Assembly: GCF_001186125.1 (NCBI RefSeq)
Contig: NW_014040532.1
Coordinates: 159,394-184,769 of the forward strand
Reading direction: 5' to 3'
Origin: Sphaeroforma arctica JP610
Taxonomy: Eukaryota; Opisthokonta; Ichthyosporea; Ichthyophonida
Length of the DNA stretch: 25,376 nucleotides
In this document: piece by piece, positions 9,613 through 18,910 of the stretch
Layout: every line of letters starts with the position of its first letter
Position numbering within the stretch: the first letter of the stretch is position 1
Position numbers and translations under genes: made by a program
The notes under the pieces: model-generated
The model's input: the letters and a program-made list of their open reading frames with translations, nothing else
What the model was told of the DNA's origin: nothing
The model's database searches: none

Positions 9613-10680
9613 CTGACTGTGTTGAGCCCCCCAAACAGCACAGTGTGTGTACCTCAGAGGAGTGTGTACTTTCGTGAGCACCGCAGATGTAGCAATGGTT
9701 TATAGCTCGGCTATGAATGCTTCCAGATTGTAGTACGAGGCCATTCCATTGACTTGATCTAGCGCCTCAACCAGGTCACACGCGTACACAATCTTCAGTT
9801 GTGCTCTCCCTTGCTGTTCGGATAATCATCCACTGCACGACCAAAAGGGAGTCGCTAAGCAGATCTCTGACACACAGATGGTACGCCACAAATTTAGTAA
9901 TGGTTCATGCCTAAGCAAGTGGACAGGTACATAGAATGCCAGACACGCCACTGCTTCTCGTGCATCGAATAAAGAGAACTCGTAGTTGACACTAGCACCC
10001 TAGAGACTGCTCAGAGAAGTGTGGCGGTGCAATTAGTACTTGCGTATATATGTATTTAAAATACTATGTAGCCTCTTAAAAAAAGGACCCGAGTGTGAAG
10101 TTGTAACTGTTGGGGGTCTTCGCTACCTGCAGTTCCTTCATCAGCCAGACTTGTCTGGTCACCGAATCCAGTCAACGACCATTTGGACAGTAGTAACAAA
10201 ACTTAGAACTACATGTTTTTGTGGACTTTTAGAACAGACAGTAATTCAAATTTCCCCCTTTACTGTGACGTATACAATTCAGGAGCTAATTCGCTTTCAG
10301 GTCGATAAGAATGTTGGGCGGTGAAACAAAATGCATCAACCACACCAGAAGGACAGTTGAGCTCAGATCTGTATTGATGTGTTCCCTTTATTGGTATTGA
10401 ATAATAGTTGTACAATAGTCACAAGTCCAACAAAGCGTTTACGTTCGAAACCGATTCCCCCTACTTTTCCCTGTAAACCCCTGAATAGTGGCTTTTGTCT
10501 AGTGTTGTGGTTCCTATCAAATTGTAATCATTCATCGATGTGGTTTTGCGTGATAACTCCTCGCATACACTTCAAGAAAAATCTAAACAAGCCAATAATT
10601 GAGCACAGGCATGTACTATAAAATATATCATTGCAATCGATATAAAATAAATACAACCGTAGCAATGACTCAACATACCC
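9613..10680. other. 3' flank of the kelch gene, no gene seen
   Basis: No recognisable coding sequence. An AATAAA at 9968-9973, about 355 bp after the kelch stop codon, is a candidate polyadenylation signal. The 94-codon frame at 10040-10324 has no domain I recognise and unremarkable composition. A short perfect palindrome, CCAGACTTGTCTGG, occurs near 10145-10158. Confidence 0.4.
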
Positions 10681-10931
10681 CCAAAGCTTACAAGGATGGT
10701 GAGTGACGTCGATGTGACTAACACAGTACAAACCTCGCTTGAGCCGACAACTACGCTGTCATTTCGATATGCTTCACGGTCAAGATCTCGTCATCTGTAC
10801 ACTTGCTTGTTAAATGGACAATTGACGTGATTTTAACGTGGATAATGAATCAAAAGTCGGTGCACCCGTTGCACTGCTAGACGCAACTAAAGAAGCACCG
10901 ATACCACCAACGCTTACAAAGATGGAGCATG
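10681..10931 (+). repeat. Dispersed ~230-bp repeat, inverted copy
   Basis: This is the reverse-orientation relative of the repeat at 2050-2390. The block 10715-10806 aligns without gaps to the complement of about 2249-2340 at roughly 80 percent identity by eye. The blocks containing CCAACGCTTACAAAGATGGAGC (near 10907-10928) and AGCTTACAAGGATGG (near 10684-10698) match the two flanking blocks. The conserved frame reads QYKPRLSRQLRC and GQDLVIC. Confidence 0.7.
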
Positions 10932-11006
10932 CTCAATTTTAGTGCAACTGTTTGGAGTTTTTAGACGTTCTCGATGATGGACCGACTACGACCAAGCGAT
11001 TACGTG

Positions 11007-11288
11007 TCAGTTGTGATTTCGACGTTGAAGCTGTCGAAAGCCTTCTATGGCTATATAAACCGAGTCTCTCCTTCGCGCACGTCCTGATTCCACCGAGGGC
11101 TCGTGCCCATTCTGTAACCACGACTGCTCAGCTTTGAGCATCATGTAGTTGTTCCGTACAGACTCTTCTGGTGTCGTCAACACACCATCATGATCATTGT
11201 CGCCCACAGCGTCTACGAGCAATGTCATAAACTGAAGAACTACCCACTTCCATTTGAATTTCGTCCAGGGATTGTCATATGTCCCTTG
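11007..11288 (-). pseudogene. Unrecognised minus-strand ORF with an EF-hand-like loop
   Basis: I do not recognise this sequence. The open frame on the minus strand runs from about 11288 to 11007, with ATG at 11228, and then encodes AVGDNDHDGVLTTPEES. Residues DNDHDGVLTTPE match the 12-residue EF-hand calcium-binding loop (acidic at 1, 3, 5, Gly at 6, Leu at 8, Glu at 12), flanked by stretches that could form the E and F helices. The remainder is polar and Arg-rich (SGRARRRDSVYIAIEGFRQL). More sequence with a protein-like look precedes it around 11300-11450 but is interrupted by stops. It could be a remnant of a host gene or of a transposon. Calcium binding is not established and a single loop can arise by chance. 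Confidence 0.3.
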
Positions 11289-12060
11289 TTAGTATCGTCC
11301 CCAATATTGGTGGTGACGAACTCAGGGGTGCTCACGCCTGTAATATTTAGCAGCTTTTCGTTCCTGGCGCACGATTTCACTTTTCTGCAGCACATATTTT
11401 GCGTTGGGCCTGAAGTAATGCACCTGGGTGCAGCTCGTTTGCCTCTCTGACTTCAAAATCTGAATGATAAACAACATTGGGATCATAAGTCTTTCATATG
11501 TTCATAAAACCGTAAGTGCTACTTCATGGACACATCGCTTCTCCTACGCCGCGATCATCGTGAAGGACACGATGACGCCAAAGGGCTACTCTAAATTGAT
11601 GTCTGATAAGCCACTACATCGCTGTCATGTTTATGCACACAACGGCCGTTTGGACCAGTTATCTCGTCTTCTTTCAGATATGAACATATTTTTTTGCAGA
11701 GGGCATCCTCGCCAACGTTTTGCGTGTATTGTATGTGAGTTGTCAGAAAGTGCTACAGCAAAAAATTAACGTGAAAAAAAAAGAAATTGGAACAATTTAT
11801 ACTGTTCGACTTACCTAGTTCTTGCGAAAATGACGCAACAAGCCGAATGAAGTAATTCACAGGCATAGATTGCGGCTTTTTCTGTCACTTTATTTGGCTC
11901 GCAATCTTCCACGATATACCTATCGGTAGTCCCATCCATCCAGTACATCAGCAGATTAATGACGCGACATGATTTTGTCATCAAAGAACTGTTGGCGTAG
12001 CGTTTTTAAGAACAGGTTTCTCGTACAAAATACTAGTTAATGCGGCAATATCCAACTGGT
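11289..12060. other. No gene seen
   Basis: Both strands contain only short open stretches. The 101-codon plus-strand frame at 11464-11769 and the minus-strand fragments around 11870-11980 have no recognisable motif. The base composition is more balanced than the flanking AT-rich DNA, which fits an old, decayed element or gene, but I cannot name one. Confidence 0.35.
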
Positions 12061-12510
12061 TCAACAATTACAAGTTGTACTTCTCCAATCAACCCGACTT
12101 TGGTCTTTGGTCATGACTCCGCTCTGCAATATAGATTTGCGTGAGTGAAAGGTAGTACGTGACAAGCATACATCCCTCTGCAGTCGTCGGCTGGTCGCCA
12201 AATGTTTATCGAGCAGGATGTGGTATCCCAAGAGTGCTGAGACCATGGCAGGACAGACATGCACCCTGCAGGGGTTGCTATGATTACTATGTTTACAACC
12301 CTGGAATAAACAATAGATAGGTATAATAATCATATGAAAGAGTGCGCCCGATTCAAGCGGGAAACAGTTGCCACACTTTTTAAATCGCCCCTCCATATAC
12401 CTGATGTTGTACTTGCTTTTGTCTAGAACATGTTCCCAACTTTCATATACACGCACTCGAGCATCCGATATTTTTATTGGAAAATATTTATATGGATAAT
12501 TACCTCGCAT
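12061..12510 (-). CDS. Hypothetical 149-residue ORF, unrecognised
   Basis: The longest open frame outside the named genes and elements, with ATG at 12510. It is rich in Arg, Lys and Cys (CGNC, CKHSNHSNPC, HVC) and has one hydrophobic run (MIIIPIYCLF). The part GYHILLDKHLATSRRL faintly recalls the region around a catalytic Asp of piggyBac-type transposases, but the resemblance is too weak to call. There is no clear start context, splice signal or partner. It could equally be a chance frame. Confidence 0.2.
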   Translation of the reverse strand: MRGNYPYKYFPIKISDARVRVYESWEHVLDKSKYNIRYMEGRFKKCGNCFPLESGALFHMIIIPIYCLFQGCKHSNHSNPCRVHVCPAMVSALLGYHILLDKHLATSRRLQRDVCLSRTTFHSRKSILQSGVMTKDQSRVDWRSTTCNC

Positions 12511-12643
12511 GCTACATCCTATGGCTAAATCTTTACTTGACGACTCGACACACTAAATTCCGAATTTAACCGCGCCAATGCCTAGCTTTTACAAATATTA
12601 AAATACAAAACAAAATAAAGATGAACGCAAACATCTACATGGT
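12511..12643. other. AT-rich spacer before the LINE
   Basis: Short AT-rich stretch with adenine runs and no coding signal. The exact 5' end of the LINE fragment cannot be seen. Recognisable protein starts at about 12660. Confidence 0.4.
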
Positions 12644-14164
12644 TTGCGTGAGAGAAAAAACATGCGCTTTGGAGGGTTCTATTATGACTTAAACAGACCT
12701 TGGGCTCAGCGGCTGCCAACCCACTCGTTCCGCCCACGTCTGACCGCCCAAAGCAATGCTCAAATGTTCAAAGATATTGCGTACCAACGACGGTCTCCGC
12801 GCCAACCCTGCATACCGGGTACCGATGACACAGGCGCTACCCTCGCTGGCTACTTTGAGGCCCTATTCAACTCTACAAACCCGTACGTGGTTCCACCGGA
12901 TACCGAACCCTCTCCAGTTGTCACTTCCACCATACGCCCCGACGATGTAATGGAGGCAATACTACGCTATCCCAATAAGGGACCTGGCCCCGACGGAATT
13001 CACATCCTCCTCCTAAAGGCCGCAGTGGAGTGCTCTACCAAACGCCAGACATTAGGACGCCCCGACGCCAATATCCCACTGATTAGACTCCTTGCCGAAG
13101 CATTCACTGAGCTACAGAAGGCGGGTACCTTCCCCGCAGCCCTGAACTGCATCGCACCCAAAGAACGCCGATGCAGATATCACCTTCCCCGCCGACTTCC
13201 GCCCCATCACGCTTACGCAAATAGTTAGACGCACCTTTGAAAAGTGCTTTCTTATTCTGATTACGAGCCACCCCGGCTCTGCTACCCATGCTACCCAAGC
13301 TAGCTTCAAATCACGGTACTCTTGTCATACCCAAGCACTTGCCGCCATAGAATCTGAGACACAGTCAGAAGAGGAACATACCGCGGCACGCTCTCGTCTC
13401 TATTCCTTAGAACGAATGGCATCCTACAAGGCTCAATCGTCGGCCCCCAGCTCTTTATTATCTATATGGATTCCTTAGCTGTCACGCTAGCACAATTTCG
13501 GCCCAAGATCCTGCGTTCTTATTTATTTATCGATGACACACGGATCCAAGCCCCTCGATCGGTTTCGCTCCAGCCCTTCTTAGATGACATTGATGCGTGG
13601 GGACGCAAAGCTGGCCTCGAACAGGGTGTCATTAAACCCCGAGTACGATCTACCGACTTGCGACACGCGGCGCCAACCCTCCATATAAATGGTGAGCTTA
13701 TCACGCCGACGCTTGCAGACGCATCTTGGAACACACGTTACCTCCCCCTGAAACTGGCGCCCACACATGCCGAACCGAAACACTCCAAATACCTGGGGTT
13801 CCCACTCTCTCACGGAGTACCAGGAATCAACCTCGCTAGACATATGGAATCCCTGGTTGCAGCATTGTCACTGAGTATCGCCTCTTTCCACGCTTATGGC
13901 TTCCATGGCTTCAGCTGGCGACACCCCCGCAACCAACTGGTGATGTTCAAAACATTCATCCTATCCACGGCTACATATGGGCTGAACATTATTGCCTGGG
14001 CTCCGCCTATATGGAAGGATGCGTTGGACCCCCTATTCGAGCGCTTTAACTCAGCACTCATTCAAGCAGCAGCCATCATCACGGGCACTAAATACCCTCG
14101 GTTTCCCAAACATCAAACAAACTTACTTCGCTTTTGCGGCCTGCTCCCCGCGCGCCCATTTTGA
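12644..14164 (+). mobile_element. LINE (non-LTR retrotransposon) reverse-transcriptase fragment
   Basis: A LINE copies its RNA into DNA at the target site with an endonuclease-reverse transcriptase. Only the RT part is here: NKGPGPDGIHILLLKAA (near 12974, the LINE fingers motif), FPADFRPITLTQIVRRTFEKC (near 13173) and QASFKSRYSCHTQALAAIE (near 13294), then GILQGSIVGPQLF (near 13420), YLFIDDTRIQ (near 13520, in the place of the usual YADD box) and a C-terminal thumb/connection with FILSTATYGLNIIAW. The frame shifts at about 13150 and again between about 13385 and 13415, where the spacing is too short and RT motif A, the first catalytic Asp, appears deleted. The endonuclease, zinc knuckle and 3' end are missing. 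At 14158-14166 it stops against the minus-strand Ty3 element. It is a dead copy. The clade is not resolved. Confidence 0.85.
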
Positions 14165-14639
14165 GTTGTATATATCCAGGTTGTGCCTTTACAGATAGGT
14201 ATAGTTCAGTTACTACACTTCGGTTCATGCAAGTGCGTTGTGCTCCTGAATCTACTAGGGCATTGTATGTGGTGCCATTGATTTGTATGTCTATGTGCAA
14301 TCTCTGGTCGCGTGGATTCGGAAGTAAAGAGATGGGTTTGTAATCAATATCATTCGCATTTATTAACAACGTTTCTTCATCAGTGTGTGCATTCACAATG
14401 TCTACCGTGTTTATCATGTTAGCTTCCGACCACCAAGCTTTTCATAGCTGTTCGCATATCTCTTCCACCTTGTTGCCATTGGTAATGGCCAACTGGTCAA
14501 CATGGACAGTTTGGTTCTGTTGCGCTGCTCGAGCTTCTGCCTTTAGACGATTGCTGTTCGCTTTGTTGGGACATTTGCTGAACGCATGTGGTGAGGGATT
14601 GACGCCACAGTGTGGACATGGTCGTGGACCTCGTGGTGC

Positions 14640-14756
14640 TGGTGTGTCAGTGGCCTGCCTTGCCCTCCTGGTGGACCTCCACCTCCTGGGGGGGCTCCAC
14701 CTCTTGGTGGTCCCCCTCCTCTTGGTGGTCCTCCTCCTCTTGGTGGACCCCTTTGA
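14640..14756 (-). repeat. G/P/R-rich coding repeat in gag of element A
   Basis: On the minus strand this stretch encodes tandem GGGPPRGG-type units of 7 residues (21 bp) just before the zinc knuckle. The arrangement resembles an RGG-box nucleic-acid binding linker. Confidence 0.75.
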
Positions 14757-16082
14757 AGTATGTCCAATTTTAGGCGGGTGGCTCGTGGTTCATTAGCTAG
14801 TGCTTTTTTTGCTTGCTTGGCTTCCCGCTTGCGATTAGCTTGTGTTATTGTTGCTTGTCTGATCATGTCTTCAGTGAGTTCATGAAATACCTTCTCTGAG
14901 ATGTCGGATAAGTGTCCACTACTCCCGTCTGGTTTTGTCTGAGCCTTGATTAGCTTGTCTGATTCTGCTTGCAAACCGTACATGACCAGTACCTGGTAAC
15001 GTGATGCTTTGAGAAGTTGCCAATTTATAGCTTCTCTCTCCGTGCCCTTGTAACGTTTCTCCAACTCAAAAATTGTGCGACGCAATCGTGCTGCTCGTAC
15101 TTCAACTACCACGCGAGTGTCATAGAAGTCGTTGAGCCACTTCTCTAGTAGATAGTCTACTGGAGTGCGACGTAGATTGTCAATGATTAATATATTGTAG
15201 TCCTCCACATCAGTGAAGTCTTGCCAGAGCTTTTTGGTACTACGTATATTGTTGAGTGCAGTACGCTATACTTCAGTGGCATCCGAGTAGTTCTTGTACT
15301 AGTGAGAGGTACTGTATCAATGGCATGTTTGTGCCCGCAAACAAGTCTTTGGCTACAGATACAAACTCAATTGTATCACGACAATCAGCCATGCTGATCT
15401 GTTTGCCTATTGGCCACTTAGGGAATTCACTCATTTTGAGTAGTTTGTTCAGTTCTGGTTCTGAAGCTTTGTCCCCTTCGTGAGATCTAATTAGAGTTAA
15501 CTCGCTCATAAAGCCACTGATCGCAATACACTCATCGTGATCACTTTTGTCACAGTTCTTCATCGCTTTATTGTATATCTCTACTAACCACTTATCTATT
15601 ACTGGAACTAAACGTTTGGGTTGTTGTTCATGGACTGCTTTGCGCAGTTTGTGGAACGCTCTGATGTCAATGGGATCGTCCGCTGCTTGTGCATACAACT
15701 TGCCTACTAGTATGTCTACTATGTAGTAGTTGCTGTCATGGATAGTCTTATCCAAGACTATGTAGTACTTACTCATCGCCGGATCCATTGGAGATCTTGC
15801 TGGTGTGGACTCATCGTCCATCTGCATCGCTCTATCCCCATTGTGTGGGGTAGATGTGCGTGACGATGCTTGTGAGACTGGCATTGTGCTTGTTGCTACT
15901 GATCTTGTGTTAGCAGTGCGACTTGTGCTCCCTCGTGTGTGTGTACGGCTTGAGCTTACTTGTGTGCGTAGGCACCTCCATGCTGCGCATGTTCGTTGGT
16001 ATGGCGCAGACGTCATTGACTGTTCTGCGTGCGGATTGTGTGGGGTTTGGTTAGGATGTATATGTAGTGCATCAGTAACCAT

Positions 16083-18281
16083 TGTTTTCTTTGTGCATTA
16101 GTACATTGGTTGAATCAGATTTGTTGATTACCTGTATCTGCGTCCCCTTGTGGCATGCGATGTCCGTGCTGATTGCAGGGCCATGTGCTTGTGTGGCTTG
16201 AATTGCTCGTGTTCGAATTACCTGGGTTTGTTTGGTGAATTTTTGGTTTGAGACGATAAACTTGGGTTTATGATGGTTTATCGGTTGTAAACCTGATTTC
16301 TCTTGTAACTTGGCTTCTGGAATTATAAACCTGTAATTCAGTTTTATAAGTTTTTATTTTATATTCTGTTTTATTTGAGCCTCGGTGGTGTTCCGAACTT
16401 CTCGTCATTTATGACTTTGAATTTTTCAGAAGAGATATGATTTTAGCTGCCTTCTATGTTCGTACACAATTTCAGTCTGAAGTGTACCTTTGTAATACCC
16501 TTTTGTATACGTGTAGTATTCTTTGTACCCCCCTCTCTTTGTACATCTATGTTTGTGATGCTTGTTGGTTTCTTATGAGTTGTCGGTTGTACTGCTGTGC
16601 TTGTGTATGCTTGTGTAGGCCTTGTGATCGTGTGTGTATGTTTATAATTTTTGGTTATATGAATTGCAATCAATTGTTGGTGGTTCTATTTATTCTCACC
16701 TGTGTTATTCGTGCACTTGGTATTGTGCGGTCATGTGTTATTCGTGCACTTGGTATAGTGCGGGCAGATGTGCCGTGTATGCGTATCACTTCTCACATGT
16801 TGAGTTTGTATTATGCATGTCCTTAACTTGGTGTACAATGGTTTCTTATTAATATATGTCTAGGTTGTGGACCACGTGAATGCTTTTAGTGATGTGCTTG
16901 TGAATTGCTTCAATGGTGTGTTTGTTAAGAGCTTCTTGTCTTGGGCAGTGTTTCTGCTACTAATATTGTTTTTAGCTGTCTTGTACTTATTGAATTGGTT
17001 GTTCACTTTTAGTTGTCACTGGTCTAATTCCTTGTGATTTCCACTGTATTTGAATTGTAGATGTATAGAAGTGATTTCACTTAACGTCGGTATTATACCT
17101 TCGTATTTAGTATCACGTCGAGTCTGTCTTTGTCGTTGAGATATGCTTATTATGATTGTTATCTTATAGGTGGTGTGCCTATGGATTGTTACTGTATAGT
17201 TGGTGTTCCTATGTGTATTGTGATTTTGTGATCTTCCTCGTCGATTTCGATTCAGATGTCTTGTGTGGTGTGCGAATTTGACTGTATTCTCTTTGAATGG
17301 GTCAGATCGTCTTGTTCTTTTCTGTATCGCCTTTACACCGTTGTCTATTTGTTTAAATAAGCTCCGTACTGTGTAATGCTTGTCTTATCTCTATGGTGTT
17401 GGTGTGAGATCAGCTATTAGGATTGAGTTGTACACGCGTATACCTCGCTTGTTCTGGGTTGTAATATCCTTTATCTAGCCTGTGGGTGTTACATTTGTGT
17501 TTATCACTTCTTAGTGTTTTCAGGCTTCCTTGTACTTACTTGGTTTTAACTATTAACCATCTGTTTTTAGTGATTGTGATCAATTGTGTAGATCTGATTT
17601 GTTCGTGCTCTAATCGTATTGTTGTGAAGTTCTTAACTGTTTAGTTAACTCGTGGTTTTAGTTATTATTCTACCCAGTTTGTTGTTCATAAAATTACTTG
17701 TGCGATTTCAAGTTTATATTCTATTTGCGGCCTTGGTCTGTGTACATGCATATGCATTTATTGCTCGTGCCTTTATACACAACACCACTCTGTTGATTCT
17801 TTAAGCATGTAAATATGGTTATAGTCTTGGTGTTTGTTTTGTGTGTTTAGGTGAGGTTCATCAGTCTTGTGTGATCTCACTGATTTAGACTTTTACCTTA
17901 TCTTTGAACCTAATGTTGGTGGTCGATATTTGTGGAATGTGTGTGCACGTGCGTCTTGTGTGCTAGTTTATATATTCCTTTTTGTACTGTGCTTCCTGTC
18001 TGACTCACTATCTTGTTTCTTTCTCAACATTGATAAAAAAATCACCTCGACACTTTTCTATTTTTATTTTATTTTAGAACTTCCCTTCTTCTTCTCTTGT
18101 CTGAAGTTCTTTCTCCGCAGTGGGGTACCTTCCGCCTTTCTTGGGCCCCTCGTAGTTCTTATTCCAACTTCTAATAAAGTTTTTGCTAGGCCCACTTTGG
18201 CACTTCTCTTTCTCGGTGCCTTTTGGGTTAATGATTCTTCCTTAGCTGGTTGACTTACCGTGGTAAGGATATTGTTAAAAA
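16083..18281 (-). other. Long AC-rich leader of element A
   Basis: The 2.2 kb between LTR and gag has no recognisable protein. It is GT-rich on the plus strand (AC-rich in the element's sense). A strong donor-like GTAAGT lies at 18258-18253, about 23 bp after the LTR, so the leader could be removed by splicing. That is inference only. Plus-strand open frames here, at 16437-16826 and 17867-18253, are low-complexity chance frames. Confidence 0.5.
16701..16766. repeat. 33-bp tandem duplication in the leader of element A
   Basis: TGTGTTATTCGTGCACTTGG plus 13 further bases at 16701-16733 is repeated at 16734-16766 with two differences. Each unit contains the GTGCAC palindrome. Confidence 0.85.
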
Positions 18282-18611
18282 TGTAGAGTTTGAGAGTGGC
18301 TGATAAGACACGACCAGAAAAAACAATAGACCTCTTCTCAAGTACGAATCCTACAGCTAGGTGAAGTCCTCAGCTGAAGGACTCGCATTGAGTCTTTATT
18401 TGTGTTTAGTATTTTCTACACTAGACTCAATATTTACTTAAGTGTTTCTCTCACATGCGGGGGTCCCGGTATCATCTACCGGTAGTCCCGCTATATTTCT
18501 GATCACTATCATCAGAAATATTAGATCCTAGATCTAAAACTCAGTATTTGATTCTCCTGGGTTTTGGGTTTAGGATTAGCTTTTCTGATAATCTGGCCCC
18601 TGGATGCTACA
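18282..18611 (-). repeat. 5' LTR of element A (330 bp)
   Basis: In minus-strand reading the LTR starts TGTAGCATCC at 18611 and ends CTCTACA at 18282, giving the short terminal inverted repeat TGTAG/CTACA expected of an LTR. It aligns along its length with the LTR of element B at 24132-24458. It carries AATAAA (18395-18400 on the complement) and several hairpins, for example an 11-bp perfect stem formed by 18493-18503 and 18511-18521 and a CCGGTA/TACCGG stem at 18466-18482. No canonical TGG primer-binding start follows the LTR. Confidence 0.85.
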
Positions 18612-18910
18612 AAAATCACATATGACGAAATACGTCGAGTCAAAAACACGTGTGACAAATTAAAAATAAAACAACAACAAACACATACACTCTCACTTAA
18701 GGGACAACAAGCTGCCGATTGATACACATCAGTAGATACTCCAAAAGGAAATGCAGCAACGTGCAGTACCAACAAAGGCACATAAAATAAAGCGAATATA
18801 CGTAAGTTATGAGTAAAGACAAGGGGGGTGAAGCGTTTATTAATAACGAATATAATACAGGTCTTTGCTAATGACTCGCAACGCTTACACGTGTACACAG
18901 ATAACTCAAG
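18612..18910. other. Spacer between the two head-to-head Ty3 fossils
   Basis: About 300 bp between the outer edge of element A's LTR and the first recognisable gag sequence of element B. It contains no LTR. Its A/C-rich composition on the plus strand is like the leader of A read in its own sense, so it is probably leader of B, which would mean A inserted into B. There is no coding sequence I can support. Confidence 0.4.

Larger units (their letters stand above)
14165..18611 (-). mobile_element. Ty3/gypsy LTR retrotransposon fossil A
   Basis: An old element on the minus strand. Parts in its own 5' to 3' order: LTR 18611-18282, leader 18281-16083, gag about 16082-14450 including a G/P/R-rich linker and a zinc knuckle (near 14630-14580), aspartic protease about 14417-14172 with the LVDSGAQ active-site motif. 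The recognisable element ends where it meets the LINE, so pol and the 3' LTR are not in the window. It is broken, with a few breaks within the gag-protease part. It is clearly younger or better preserved than B, because long frames survive. Without its second LTR its age cannot be estimated. Family assignment rests on the protease and on homology of gag and protease to B, whose pol is Ty3-type. Confidence 0.85.

Noticed and set aside
10120-10165. CTGATGA on the minus strand next to a palindromic stem, suggesting a hammerhead ribozyme
   Set aside because: No GAAA core or stem II at the required spacing; the stem is a palindrome with a 2-base loop.
15805-16101. Plus-strand ORF with a Cys/Val-rich, membrane-like translation
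   Set aside because: Antisense of the gag region of element A.
17867-18253. 128-codon Phe/Leu-rich plus-strand ORF resembling a transmembrane protein
   Set aside because: It lies antisense in the T-rich leader of element A, and its composition alone explains the hydrophobicity.
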